DNA of 54,471 bases, taken from contig NZ_JACJSG010000051.1 in assembly GCF_014697625.1 (NCBI RefSeq), positions 1 to 54,471 on the forward strand, given 5' to 3'. This document shows, one piece after another, positions 40,980 to 49,976 of the stretch (the stretch's first letter is position 1; each line of letters begins with the position of its first letter). The notes under the pieces were generated by a model. It had not been told where the DNA came from, made no database searches, and saw only the letters and a list, made by a program, of their open reading frames with translations. The position numbers were made by a program, and so were the translations under genes. This DNA is from Anabaena azotica FACHB-119. GTDB lineage: Bacteria > Cyanobacteriota > Cyanobacteriia > Cyanobacteriales > Nostocaceae.

Positions 40980-42356
40980 TCACCCCTTCACCATCAAACG
41001 CACACCGCCGGGTGGGGCAAATACTATACCCCGACGCACAGGTTTAAGCGGCACTTTATCCAACAATTCCAGTGAATATTGAGAGAGAATAGTAGCTAAT
41101 ACTAACTTCATTTCAAATAAAGCAAATGCGCTTCCTAAACAGCGACGATTACCACCACCAAAGGGGATAAATTCATAAGGGGAAAATTGACGTTCAAGAA
41201 ACCGTTCTGGTTTAAAAAGTTCAGGTTCTGGATAAATATCTGGGCGCTGATGAGTTAAATATATACAAGGTGAAATCATCATCCCTTTTGGTAAGTTGTA
41301 ACCCATGAAATTCATCGGTTGTTTGAGAACTCGCGGGAAGCTAAAGAAAGTTACTGGTGTAATTCGCAAGGTTTCTGAACAGACAGCATTCAGGTAAGGT
41401 AATTGAGTAATTGCTGTTGGGTCTGCATTGGCTATATCAAGAGAATTGAGTTCTTGCAGTAACTTCTGGCGGACTTCGGGAACGTAATGCACCCAATATA
41501 ATGCCCATGATAGAGCGATCGCAGTCGTTTCATGTCCAGCAAACAGCATGGTCATCAACTCATCCCGCAACTCTACATCAGTCATGGGTTGACCATTTTC
41601 ATCACGCGCAGACAATAGTAAACTGAGGATATCTTCACCATTAGCTTCCGGTTGCTGGCGACGTTCCCGAATCTCTTGATAAAGCAGTTCATCGAGTTGT
41701 TGTCGGCGACGGATAAACCTACCCCAAGGAGTCCAAGGGCCTAAATCTCGCTGCAATGCTTTGAAGAATAGGAAAATAGCACTTATGGGTGTATTGAAGG
41801 TATCCAACATTTCCACCAGGACTTCCTTAATTTGTTGGTAACGCTTCCCTTCCTGTAACCCAAAAACTGTACGTAAAATCACTTGCAGAGAAATTTCCTG
41901 CATATAGGAACGGGCGGTAAACTGTTTACCAATCACCCATTTACTAGTTACTTGATCAGCAATTTCACGGATTACCTGACCATAAGTTCGCATCCTTTCG
42001 CCATGAAACGAAGGCATTAATAGTTTACGCTGTTGTAGGTGGCGATCGCCATCTAGCAAAATTAGCGAGTTAGCACCTACCAAGGGTTGAACTACATAAT
42101 TTCCTGAACCTGATTCAAACAACTGAGAATCAGCCGTAAAAAGTTCTTGAATAGCTTGGGGATTACTAATAACTATTTGTGTAGGAAACACACCCAAGTC
42201 AGAAGTGAATATATCACCGTAGCGCCGTTCTGTTTCTTCTAAACTTTCGATTGGTCGTAAAATTACCTTGAGCATCTGTAGCCATTTAAAGTTACTGCTT
42301 CCACCCGGTAATTTGATAACAGCTTCATTCGCAAAACTTTCTTGTAAGGTAATCAT
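40980..42356 (-). CDS. Cytochrome P450 (CYP110-like)
   Basis: 458 residues. This heme monooxygenase shows the oxygen-binding I-helix motif FAGHETTA (about residue 270), the K-helix ETLR, the PERF meander, and the heme loop FGGGNRRCLG with Cys406 as the iron ligand. The form resembles the CYP110 family of filamentous cyanobacteria, which hydroxylates fatty acids or terpenoids; family placement is by eye. No N-terminal membrane anchor is obvious. It is followed leftward by a MITE and preceded, 205 bp upstream, by a lone ndhK paralogue on the same strand. Confidence 0.93.
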   Translation of the reverse strand: MITLQESFANEAVIKLPGGSSNFKWLQMLKVILRPIESLEETERRYGDIFTSDLGVFPTQIVISNPQAIQELFTADSQLFESGSGNYVVQPLVGANSLILLDGDRHLQQRKLLMPSFHGERMRTYGQVIREIADQVTSKWVIGKQFTARSYMQEISLQVILRTVFGLQEGKRYQQIKEVLVEMLDTFNTPISAIFLFFKALQRDLGPWTPWGRFIRRRQQLDELLYQEIRERRQQPEANGEDILSLLLSARDENGQPMTDVELRDELMTMLFAGHETTAIALSWALYWVHYVPEVRQKLLQELNSLDIANADPTAITQLPYLNAVCSETLRITPVTFFSFPRVLKQPMNFMGYNLPKGMMISPCIYLTHQRPDIYPEPELFKPERFLERQFSPYEFIPFGGGNRRCLGSAFALFEMKLVLATILSQYSLELLDKVPLKPVRRGIVFAPPGGVRLMVKG

Positions 42357-42561
42357 CGGATATACTCCTAACTTTTTAGTTCTTCACAGGGGTAGTAATT
42401 AAGTGATAAAAAAAGTCCTTTTGGCGGTGAGTGTAGCCACAGGTGGGGTATGAAGTGCCTGGTAGACTGCCTTAGCTTGCTTCTGTTTTGGAGTCCCACA
42501 GGGTAATTGCTTTCTACCATTACCCATTACCCATTACCAACCCCCAAGATATGATAAGTAT

Positions 42562-43263
42562 TTAAGCAGAAATGATATGACTAATCACTAATGAATCTTG
42601 ACCATTAACCAATGGTAAACCTGTTGCTGCTGTTAGTTCTGGCGGTAGAACTTCACGTTTTGAACTTCTAAGATATTGTCCATCCAAAATCGGCTCAACT
42701 ACCTTCATTTGATGGGTAATACTGTGATAACGGTGAGTTTGCTGTGTTTGTTGTAGTTCTTGGATACTTTCATTAGCAATTTTCTTCCGCAGTTTAATGA
42801 TGGCATCGATCACTGCTTCTGGTCTAGGTGGACATCCCGGAATATATACATCAACTGGAATTAACTTATCCACCCCACGCACAGCTGAGGGAGAGTCAAC
42901 ACTGAACATTCCCCCAGTAATTGTACAAGCTCCCATTGCAATCACATACTTAGGTTCTGGCATTTGTTCGTAGAGACGCACCAGATTTGGTGCATATTTC
43001 ATAGTAATTGTGCCGGCGGTAATCATTAAGTCTGCTTGACGTGGAGTAGCGCGAGGAATCATTCCATAACGTTCCATATCAAAGCGGGAAGCATAAGCCG
43101 CCATAAACTCCATAAAACAGCAAGCTGTACCAAACATCAGTGGATACAAACTGGACATTTTCGCCCAGTTATAAAGGTCATCCACTGTGGTAAGAATGAA
43201 GTTCTCAGATAAATTTTGAGTCACTTCGGGGCGTTCAACCGGATTGATAATTGAACTAGTCAT
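42562..43263 (-). CDS. ndhK: NdhK-like subunit of NDH-1 (stand-alone paralogue)
   Basis: 233 residues. This is the PSST/NuoB-type subunit carrying iron-sulfur cluster N2 in the cyanobacterial NDH-1 complex. All four cluster Cys are present: C48 and C49 (GTACCF), C113 (MGACTITGG) and C144 (PGCPPRP). Compared with the usual cyanobacterial NdhK, several residues differ (YPLMFGTACCFMEFMAAYAS instead of a WPLLFGTACCFIEFAALIGS type) and the C-terminal tail is its own. ndhC and ndhJ, which normally flank ndhK, are absent here. It is therefore most likely a second copy. Its place in the complex is unknown. Confidence 0.85.
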   Translation of the reverse strand: MTSSIINPVERPEVTQNLSENFILTTVDDLYNWAKMSSLYPLMFGTACCFMEFMAAYASRFDMERYGMIPRATPRQADLMITAGTITMKYAPNLVRLYEQMPEPKYVIAMGACTITGGMFSVDSPSAVRGVDKLIPVDVYIPGCPPRPEAVIDAIIKLRKKIANESIQELQQTQQTHRYHSITHQMKVVEPILDGQYLRSSKREVLPPELTAATGLPLVNGQDSLVISHIISA

Positions 43264-43326
43264 GAGATCCCCCTAAAATTGAGGCTATTGTGAGTTTTTC
43301 AGGATATAGCAGTTTCTAACTACATG

Positions 43327-43519
43327 AGGACTTACGCATGAAAACGAAAAATCAAGGGTTTTGACAAGGGTATAGGGGTATAGGGGTGTAGGGGGGGTAA
43401 GCCTTCAAAACCTACACCCTTACACCCTTACACCCGGTTACTGAGCGCAGTCGTTCGCGTAGCGTCCCGAAGGGAAGTATACACCCAGTCTTAACAGATA
43501 ACATTGGTGCGTAAGTCCT
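43327..43519. mobile_element. AGGACTTACGCA inverted-repeat element, third copy
   Basis: The ends AGGACTTACGCA and TGCGTAAGTCCT are exact inverted copies. The interior differs from the 10722 element and contains GTATAGGGGTGTAGGG runs and a short dispersed repeat. No ORF. Confidence 0.72.
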
Positions 43520-43686
43520 GTATATGAGGTACAGCCAAAAACGCTATAACTACAGTCTCTCTGTCCTGAAAAATCTACGCCAGTCAAGATAAAGGCGTTA
43601 AGCCGCTAACTTAAGAGACTTCCAGATAAAAATATCCAAAATGTCAGGTGCGCTACTTACGAGAGACCCCAGCTATACCAAGACAA

Positions 43687-43792
43687 TACAGCAGTTTTGC
43701 TATTTGTGAAATACTGTAGAGACGTTATATGTAACGTCTCTATATGGTTTTGGGTTTTACGCTTGTACCTCATTTACCAAAAATATGCTGTA
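43687..43792. mobile_element. 106-bp inverted-repeat element, copy 2
   Basis: The inverted counterpart of 5145-5250, equal in length, with the central palindrome at about 43719-43743 (arms beginning GTAGAGACGTTA). Confidence 0.75.
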
Positions 43793-43867
43793 TTTGTAAG
43801 TAGCGCACCCTACTAACAGTCTTAAGCGCAACGTTAAGATACAGAACTCTAGCCTCTAGTTCCCTTG

Positions 43868-44080
43868 TTAATCGTGAAAAGTATTCGGATTTAAATCAAC
43901 GGGAAAAAGAAAAACTTCTTTATTCGCCTCACTTTTGATTTTATGATGCAGTTCAATTGCTTTTTTTAAAGAGCAATATTTAATCGGAACCCAGTACCCA
44001 TCGCTGAAAAAATATAGGACAACCCGATGATTTAGGTATTGATCCAACGGAAGGGGAATTTGCCAATCTGAAGTCAACAT
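43868..44080 (-). CDS. Small hypothetical protein
   Basis: 70 residues, not recognised. It is well ordered in composition (QIPLPLDQYLNHRVVLYFFS, VPIKYCSLKKAIELHHKIKS, ending in FLFPVDLNPNTFHD), suggesting an alpha/beta protein. No signal or membrane segment. The ORF is isolated by about 500 bp on the upstream side and 600 bp of repeats on the other. The regular hydrophobic pattern favours a real gene. An AGGAG sequence (44089-44093 on the plus strand) does not serve it. Confidence 0.5.
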   Translation of the reverse strand: MLTSDWQIPLPLDQYLNHRVVLYFFSDGYWVPIKYCSLKKAIELHHKIKSEANKEVFLFPVDLNPNTFHD

Positions 44081-44621
44081 CTAATTCTATAGGAGTATAT
44101 TTACGATGAAAAGCACGAGTTTTCTATTTTATTCTTATTCATACTATTGATATAAAGTTATCATGCTAAACCATCTGTAGTTAGGTTACGCATTACTACA
44201 AAAGTTAGGTTATAAGTTTATTAAAATCGCTCTTTTACTACTTTCGTATTGCACAAATCTACGATATATAGCAGATAATTTTGTAGGCAATACCCACCAG
44301 CTTTTTGTAAAAAATGTGTTATTTTCTAGTAAATGAATAGTGCGTTATTTAATTATTAATGGCTATAAAGTAATACAGACATAGACCGATGAAAATTATT
44401 TTCTATTAAGTATTGCGGGTATAATAAATTTCTTATATGGTGACAATACTCGCCTTGTTGTTAAGCTGGAATAATTTGTTTAAATATTAATAATTATGGA
44501 TAAAGTAATGTTTGTAGTAAGCACTTTAGTGCTGAGAAAAAATTAGGACTAAAGTCCTTACTACGAACTTAAGTAATCCTGTGAGGTCAATTTATTGAGG
44601 AAACAGCCTCACTATAGTTGA
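44081..44621. other. AT-rich intergenic region with a palindromic pair
   Basis: No gene is seen. It contains an inverted repeat pair at 44514-44564, and the rest is AT-rich unique DNA. Confidence 0.55.
44514..44564. repeat. Inverted pair of GTAGTAAG(C/G)ACTTTAGT repeats
   Basis: GTAGTAAGCACTTTAGTGCT (44514-44533) faces AGGACTAAAGTCCTTACTAC (44545-44564). The arms match except for two positions. Each arm also carries its own small palindrome. The same unit occurs once at 22677. It could end transcription of the upstream decarboxylase gene. Confidence 0.65.
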
Positions 44622-46265
44622 TTAAACAGAACAATTTAACTCACCAGCTTTTTGTGTAAAGCGGCGGTTTTCTCGGTAATCAACAGGGCAATCAATTACA
44701 GCAGGAACATCTTGTGCTAAGGCTTCTTTCAGTACAGGAATTAAGTCTAAAGCTGATTCAACTCTATAACCTTTTAAACCCATACTTTCGGCTAATTTCA
44801 CAAAGTCTGGATTGCCAAAATGTACAAAGGATGATTGTCCTTTACCAAAATGATTTTCTTGTTTCCATTCAATTAAACCATAGCCGCCATCATTGAAAAT
44901 TAAGGTGACAAATGGTGTCCCAACTCGTAAGGCGGTTTCTAATTCTTGACAATTCATCATGAACCCACCATCACCAGTAGCGGCTACTACTTTACGGTTA
45001 GGATAAACGAGTTTGGCAGCCAAAGCACCAGGAATAGCTATACCCATCGCCGCAAAACCATTAGAAATAATACAGGTATTAGGACTATGGCAATGATAAT
45101 GACGGGCTATCCACATTTTATGAGCGCCAACATCAGAAATGACGATATCATCTGGCCCCATTACCTGGCGCAAGTCATAAATTAATTTCTGTGGTTTAAT
45201 TGGATAGCCATCATCGTTGGCATATTGCTCGTAATCTGCTCGAATATTGCTTCTTAAATTGATAGCATAAGGATTAGGTTTACCTTGTCTATCTGCTACT
45301 TTTAAGATTTCTGCTAAGGAATCAGAAATATCTCCTACTACTTCTACATTGGGGATATAACTACTATCAATTTCCGCAGAAATTGCCCCAATATGCACGA
45401 TGGGAATTTTACCTTCGGGATTCCACTTTTTAGGAGAAAATTCAATCAAGTCATAGCCGATCGCAATTACTAAATCTGTATTGTCAAAGCCGCAAGTGAT
45501 GAAGTCTCTTTGTTGCAATCCTACTGACCATAAAGCCAAGGGATGAGTATAGGGAATCACACCTTTACCCATGAAAGTGTTAGCAACAGGGATATTCATT
45601 TGGGTGGCAAATTGGGTAACAGCATCACTAGCGTTAGCCCTAATTGCACCATTCCCAACTAAGATTAAGGGATTAATGGCTTGAGAAATGGCGGCGGCGG
45701 CGGCGCGAATACTGGCGAAGGATGCGAAGGTTTTTTCGCTATTATCTTTTTGCAGTGGTTTGCCCTCTACGGGCATTGCGGCAATATTTTCTGGTAAATC
45801 TATATGAACTGCACCGGGTTTTTCAGTTTGCGATCGCTTGAAGGCTTTCCGCACAACTTCCGGTGTAATACTCGGACGCACTATCTGTTTAGTCCACTTA
45901 GTTACCGGGGCAAACATCGCCACCAAATCTAAATATTGATGGGATTCGATGTGCATTCTATCTGTTCCCACTTGCCCAGTAATTGCCACCAAAGGCGCAC
46001 CATCTAGGTTAGCATCTGCCACCCCAGTCATTAAATTAGTTGCTCCAGGCCCCAATGTAGACAGACACACGCCAGCTTTTCCGGTCAAACGTCCGTAAAC
46101 ATCTGCCATGAAAGCTGCACCCTGTTCATGTCTGGTTGTAATAAATTTTATAGATGAATGTTTCAGCGCTTCTAAAACGTGTAAATTTTCTTCCCCTGGA
46201 AGACCAAAAACATATTCCACACCTTCATTTTCTAAACACTTTACTAATAGTTCTGCTGTATTCAT
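44622..46265 (-). CDS. ThDP-dependent decarboxylase, probable 2-oxoglutarate decarboxylase (annotated in relatives as acetolactate synthase)
   Basis: 547 residues from the ATG at 46265; a TTG two codons earlier is possible, but GAGG lies 8 bases before the ATG. It is a three-domain thiamine-diphosphate enzyme: the catalytic Glu47 is in TTRHEQGAAF, and the ThDP/Mg motif GDGG starts at about residue 431 and ends with NDGGYG. It resembles acetolactate synthase large subunits. The gene next to it encodes a succinate-semialdehyde dehydrogenase, the same arrangement as the Synechococcus PCC 7002 pair shown to convert 2-oxoglutarate to succinate. On that basis 2-oxoglutarate decarboxylase is the better call. 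No regulatory small subunit gene is nearby. Confidence 0.85.
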   Translation of the reverse strand: MNTAELLVKCLENEGVEYVFGLPGEENLHVLEALKHSSIKFITTRHEQGAAFMADVYGRLTGKAGVCLSTLGPGATNLMTGVADANLDGAPLVAITGQVGTDRMHIESHQYLDLVAMFAPVTKWTKQIVRPSITPEVVRKAFKRSQTEKPGAVHIDLPENIAAMPVEGKPLQKDNSEKTFASFASIRAAAAAISQAINPLILVGNGAIRANASDAVTQFATQMNIPVANTFMGKGVIPYTHPLALWSVGLQQRDFITCGFDNTDLVIAIGYDLIEFSPKKWNPEGKIPIVHIGAISAEIDSSYIPNVEVVGDISDSLAEILKVADRQGKPNPYAINLRSNIRADYEQYANDDGYPIKPQKLIYDLRQVMGPDDIVISDVGAHKMWIARHYHCHSPNTCIISNGFAAMGIAIPGALAAKLVYPNRKVVAATGDGGFMMNCQELETALRVGTPFVTLIFNDGGYGLIEWKQENHFGKGQSSFVHFGNPDFVKLAESMGLKGYRVESALDLIPVLKEALAQDVPAVIDCPVDYRENRRFTQKAGELNCSV

Positions 46266-46377
46266 TTTCAAATCCTCACTTGCGATAAATATTTTGGGTA
46301 ATAGGTAATAGGTAATGGGTAATGGGTGATATCAACTACCAATCACCAATTACCAATTACCAATTACCAATTACCAA

Positions 46378-47745
46378 TCACTTCACCCAAACAGTTTTTA
46401 CATTCACAAACTCTTGTATGCCTTGAATGCTTAACTCTCGGCCGTACCCAGAACGTTTTATGCCCCCAAATGGTAGTCGGGGGTCGGATTTTACTAAACC
46501 ATTAATAAATACTGCGCCTGCTTCGATTTCGCTAATTAAGCGATCGCGTTCTTGGTCGTTGTTTGTCCAAGCACTCGCACCTAACCCAAAAGGTGTAGCA
46601 TTAGCTAGTTTAATCGCCGCATCCAAATTTGGCACGCGAAATAACAAGGCTACTGGGCCGAAAAATTCTTCTTGGGCGATGGGTGCGTCAATTGGGATAT
46701 CTATGATAATTGTTGCTGGGTAAAAGTTGCCAGGGCGATCGCTTAAAGGATAGCCGCCAGTCAAGACTTTACCACCACTTTGCATGGCCCTTTGCACTTG
46801 TTGGTCTAAGTCTTGGAGGATATCGGGGGTAGCTAATGGACCTAAATCAGTGTCGGGATGTAAGGGGTCGCCAATTTTCAAGGCTGTGAATTTCTCCAAC
46901 AGCAGTTTTTCAAATTGATCTGCGATCGCCTCTGCTACTATAAAGCGTTTGGCGGCAATACAAGATTGCCCATTATTTAACATCCTGGCTGTGGTAGCTG
47001 TGGCGGCGGCGGCGGCTACATCAGCACTTTCTAACACGATAAACGGGTCACTTCCCCCCAACTCCAAAACCGTTTTTTTAATTTGTTTCCCAGCCGCCGC
47101 CGCTAGGGAAGCCCCGGCTGGTTCGCTTCCGGTTAAGGTAGCCGCTTTTACTCGCTCATCAGCAATTATCTCGGCAACTTTCGCCGCCCCAATTAACAGA
47201 GTTTGAAATACACCTTGACCAAAACCAGCCCGCCGGATAATATCTTCGATAGCTAAAGCGCACTGTGGTACATTTGATGCGTGCTTGAGTAAGCCTACAT
47301 TCCCCGCCATGAGTGCAGGTGCGGCAAAGCGGAACACTTGCCAGAAGGGAAAATTCCACGGCATCACCGCGAGAATAATACCCAAGGGCTGATAGCGGAC
47401 AAAGCTATGGCTGGCATCCGTGTTTACGCTGACATCAGCTAGAAAATTGGCGGCATTTTCTGCATAGTATCGGCAGACAATAGCGCATTTTTCGACTTCG
47501 GCAATAGCTGCTTTATAAGGCTTGCCCATTTCCAAAGTCATTAATTTAGCAAAGTCGGCCTTTTCTTGCTCTAGAATATCTGCTGCTGCTTGCAAAGCAC
47601 TTGCACGCTCTGCAAAACTCGTATGACGGTACTTTGCAAAGGCCTGAGCAGCCAAATCTAATTTAGCGGCAATTTCTGCATCGTTGAGCGGCTCAAAGGT
47701 TTTGAGCGTCTCCCCAGTGGCGGGATTGATGGTGGCGATCGCCAT
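46378..47745 (-). CDS. gabD: NAD(P)-dependent succinate-semialdehyde dehydrogenase
   Basis: 455 residues, aldehyde dehydrogenase fold. The catalytic Cys262 is in NNGQSCIAAKR, the general base Glu228 in LELGGSDPF, and the oxyanion Asn131 in MPWNFPFW; LKHASNVP (about 153-160) contributes to cofactor binding. It oxidises succinate semialdehyde to succinate. It is the upstream gene of a two-gene leftward run with the decarboxylase, separated by 112 bp of GTAATGGG/CCAATTA repeats, so co-transcription is plausible. The ribosome site GGGAGG precedes the ATG at 47745. A run of GGCGGC codons (AAAAATATT region) reflects an Ala-rich helix near residues 243-252. Confidence 0.92.
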   Translation of the reverse strand: MAIATINPATGETLKTFEPLNDAEIAAKLDLAAQAFAKYRHTSFAERASALQAAADILEQEKADFAKLMTLEMGKPYKAAIAEVEKCAIVCRYYAENAANFLADVSVNTDASHSFVRYQPLGIILAVMPWNFPFWQVFRFAAPALMAGNVGLLKHASNVPQCALAIEDIIRRAGFGQGVFQTLLIGAAKVAEIIADERVKAATLTGSEPAGASLAAAAGKQIKKTVLELGGSDPFIVLESADVAAAAATATTARMLNNGQSCIAAKRFIVAEAIADQFEKLLLEKFTALKIGDPLHPDTDLGPLATPDILQDLDQQVQRAMQSGGKVLTGGYPLSDRPGNFYPATIIIDIPIDAPIAQEEFFGPVALLFRVPNLDAAIKLANATPFGLGASAWTNNDQERDRLISEIEAGAVFINGLVKSDPRLPFGGIKRSGYGRELSIQGIQEFVNVKTVWVK

Positions 47746-47919
47746 TGCCTAACCTCCCGTAGGAAAATAGCTTCAGGTAGCTTCTTAGTGTTACACATAT
47801 TCTCCAAAGTCAGCTACCATTCAAATTTTAGCCTTTTAGACTTTAATCTCACCAAAATTGTATCATATAATACTATTTTTTGGTAAAAGGCTACACCTCG
47901 TCATAGGCATTATGCCTAA

Positions 47920-48315
47920 TCAACTCAATCCCAAATGTAACTTCAAGGCAGCATCAATTAATACCATCATCTCTTCATCTAAACTACCCACTACTTCGCC
48001 CATAATTCGTTCCTTAGAAATTGTCCGTACTTTTTGCGCCTGGACTTTAGAAGGTTTTGTGAAACCGCTAACCTCTGGATTTAGCAGCACTTCAAAAGGA
48101 TAAACACGGTTAACATTAGAAGTAAGCGGTAAAATTGTTACTGTAGTAGCAACAAGATTACTAATATCATTACTGACTACCAGCACTGGACGGCGTTTAC
48201 CCATTTCCGAACCAAGCGTAGGACTAAGGTCAGCATAATAAATATCACCCTTACGGGTTCGGCAGTCCGCTCAAGTCGGGAAACCCGCCCACGCGGCTGC
48301 CTCACCACGTTTCAT
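47920..48315 (-). pseudogene. MazF/PemK-type toxin gene disrupted by a 57-bp insertion
   Basis: The original start is the ATG at 48313-48315 (M-K-R-G), overlapping the antitoxin's last codons. After GGTGA (48302-48306) an insertion follows, and GGTGA recurs at 48245-48249. The next codons then read G-D-I-Y-Y-A-D-L-S-P-T-L-G-S-E-M-G-K-R-R-P, the expected MazF N-terminus. The insertion adds 57 bp, so the frame is kept, but it contains a TGA (48271-48273). Only an internal ATG at 48204 (MGKRRPVLVVSN) remains, losing the first strand. The remaining 94 residues keep VQAQKVRTISKERI and VLIDAALKLHL. MazF enzymes cut mRNA; this one is probably inactive. Confidence 0.85.
48250..48301. repeat. Inserted short repeat in mazF
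   Basis: A 52-bp GC-rich block, flanked by a duplicated GGTGA, contains GGCAGTCCGCTCAAG and GGGAAACCCGCC. Similar pieces occur at 34173-34190 (GGGAAACCCGTC), 34252-34262 and 40841-40853. It behaves like the very small dispersed repeats known from Nostoc genomes. Confidence 0.75.
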
Positions 48316-48526
48316 TTGCTAGACCATCTGCTACTGCCACATTCCAATCACTGTCAACTTCCGCAGATGCTTCTCGATAAGCTGCTTCTAGTTCTCGATT
48401 TCGCAGTAACTCTAATGCTTCCTCAATGACTTGAGAACGAGATTTACATCCTTTATTGGATTTGTAGTTTTCAATAAACTCCACTAAGGATGGTGGTAAA
48501 GAAATAGATAGTTTTTCCGCTTTCAT
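48302..48526 (-). CDS. Ribbon-helix-helix antitoxin (MazE-like)
   Basis: 74 residues. A ribbon-helix-helix DNA-binding fold is seen in AEKLSISLPPSLVEFIENYK then CKSRSQVIEEALELLRNREL. The C-terminal tail (EAAYREASAEVDSDWNVAVA) would wrap the toxin. It is the upstream partner of the disrupted mazF; the two genes overlapped originally by 14 bases, typical of such pairs. The insertion in mazF lies immediately after this gene's TGA, so the antitoxin itself is intact. It should still repress its own promoter. Confidence 0.85.
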   Translation of the reverse strand: MKAEKLSISLPPSLVEFIENYKSNKGCKSRSQVIEEALELLRNRELEAAYREASAEVDSDWNVAVADGLANETW

Positions 48527-48860
48527 ATTCCTACCAAAAAGTAGTAAATAAAATTACTCCTATTATAGGAACTTAATTGGCAGCCCCAACCGTTCAAGTA
48601 AGCCTATTAATTAACCAATTCATAACCAATCCCTCATCAAAAATCGGTAATCTAAATTCCTGACTGGAATGGCGTGGGTAAAAACTACTTTTCCCAATGC
48701 ACCCACGAACCGAAAAATATAGCAGATTGCAAGCGATTAGAATACAGATTCATCTGCGTTCATCTGCGTACCCTTCGGGAAGGCTTCGCCAACATCTGCG
48801 TTTAATTATTTTTCCTGTAACTCACGCTCGTTGAAAAGCGCTACAAATGAGGAGATGATG
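48527..48860. other. Intergenic region with an interrupted ATCTGCGTT repeat
   Basis: It lies between the antitoxin and the phosphoesterase gene. CATCTGCGT copies at 48751-48769 are interrupted by a short dispersed repeat (about 48770-48791, CCCTTCGGGAAGGCTTCGCC) and resume at 48793. The GAGGAG ribosome site at 48849-48854 belongs to the next gene. Confidence 0.65.
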
Positions 48861-49976
48861 ATGACCAAGCTTGGCTACTCACTTTTTCGACGCTTCACTA
48901 ATGCAGGTTTGTTCTACAAAATCTGTGTACTAGTCCTGAGTTTAGCGTTGGTATTTACTAGTGTGGAAAAAGTAGTTGCTAGAGATTATGGGAACGCGAA
49001 TATAGCCTATGAGATTGGACTTTGGGGTGATGTACCCTACTCGGCAGCACAGGAAATTGGGGTAATAAATTTAATTCAGGACATGAACTCCCATAGACTT
49101 GCTTTCACTGCTCATGATGGTGATATCAAAGCGGGTTCTAATAGCCTTTGCGACGATGCGCTGTACGCCAAGGTACTTGGCTACTTCAATGGGTTGGCAG
49201 CACCAGCAGTTTTTACACCGGGTGACAATGATTGGACTGATTGCGATCGCCCTTCCAATGGCAGCTACAATTCACTTGAGCGCCTTGACTACGAGCGTCG
49301 GGTATTCTTCAATACAAAATTTACCCTGGGGCAGCGTCGGCTAGCCCAGGAAGTGCAGACAACCCCACTTTGCCTTGGTGTCAACGGTGCAGTTCCTTGT
49401 GTGGAAAACCGTCGTTGGACAGTCGGTAGGGTGACTTATGCGACAATCAATATTCAGGGTTCGTGCAATAACTTATGCGACACCGCACCCAACCCAGCAG
49501 AATACACAGCGCGAAACGCCGCCGATATTGTATGGTTGCGAGAAACTTTTAGAGCGGCGAAAGAACGCAACTCAGAGGCTGTCATGTTGATTTCTCAAGC
49601 CAATCCGGGGTGGGATCAGAGCGACCCAACCAGAGCGCCTTTACGAAATCCCAGGACGCTGGAACAAACTGATGGACAACCTGATGGCTTTAAAGACTTT
49701 TTATTAGCGTTGCGCGATGAAGCGATCGCTTTCCGTCAGCCAGTTGCTTACGTACACGGTGACTCGCACTACTTCCGCATTGACAAGCCATTCCTAGACT
49801 CTCAAGGTAGAAGGCTGGAAAACTTTACTCGTGTTGAGACATTTGGTAACAATCAGGCAAACGGGACTAATGATGTGCAGTGGCTCAAAGTAACTATTCA
49901 TCCCCGAAGCCGAGAGATATTTTCATATCAGCAGCAAATTGTTCCTAGTAATCGAGTAGCAGTTCCAGCACCGTAA
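48861..49976 (+). CDS. Secreted metallophosphoesterase-like protein
   Basis: 371 residues from the third in-frame ATG at 48861, chosen because GAGGAG ends six bases before it. A TTG at 48831 opens the ORF. An N-terminal signal or anchor helix (about 16-40, FYKICVLVLSLALVFTSVEK) leads to a calcineurin-type phosphoesterase. Metal-ligand motifs appear in order: GLWGDVPY, HDGDIKAG, PGDNDWTDC, and the late YVHGDSHYFRID. The family hydrolyses phosphomonoesters or diesters with two metal ions; the substrate here is unknown. Several Cys pairs (SLCDDA, CLGVNGAVPC, CNNLCD) suggest disulfides in the periplasm or outside the cell. The gene is alone. Confidence 0.85.
   Translation: MTKLGYSLFRRFTNAGLFYKICVLVLSLALVFTSVEKVVARDYGNANIAYEIGLWGDVPYSAAQEIGVINLIQDMNSHRLAFTAHDGDIKAGSNSLCDDALYAKVLGYFNGLAAPAVFTPGDNDWTDCDRPSNGSYNSLERLDYERRVFFNTKFTLGQRRLAQEVQTTPLCLGVNGAVPCVENRRWTVGRVTYATINIQGSCNNLCDTAPNPAEYTARNAADIVWLRETFRAAKERNSEAVMLISQANPGWDQSDPTRAPLRNPRTLEQTDGQPDGFKDFLLALRDEAIAFRQPVAYVHGDSHYFRIDKPFLDSQGRRLENFTRVETFGNNQANGTNDVQWLKVTIHPRSREIFSYQQQIVPSNRVAVPAP

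Larger units (their letters stand above)
43264..43867. other. Repeat-filled region upstream of ndhK paralogue
   Basis: It holds an AGGACTTACGCA element (43327-43519) with an inserted short dispersed repeat (about 43447-43479), unique DNA with the sequence GCGCTACTTACGAG, and the second 106-bp element (43687-43792). The ndhK promoter must lie within about 60 bp of its start or inside the repeats. Confidence 0.65.
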
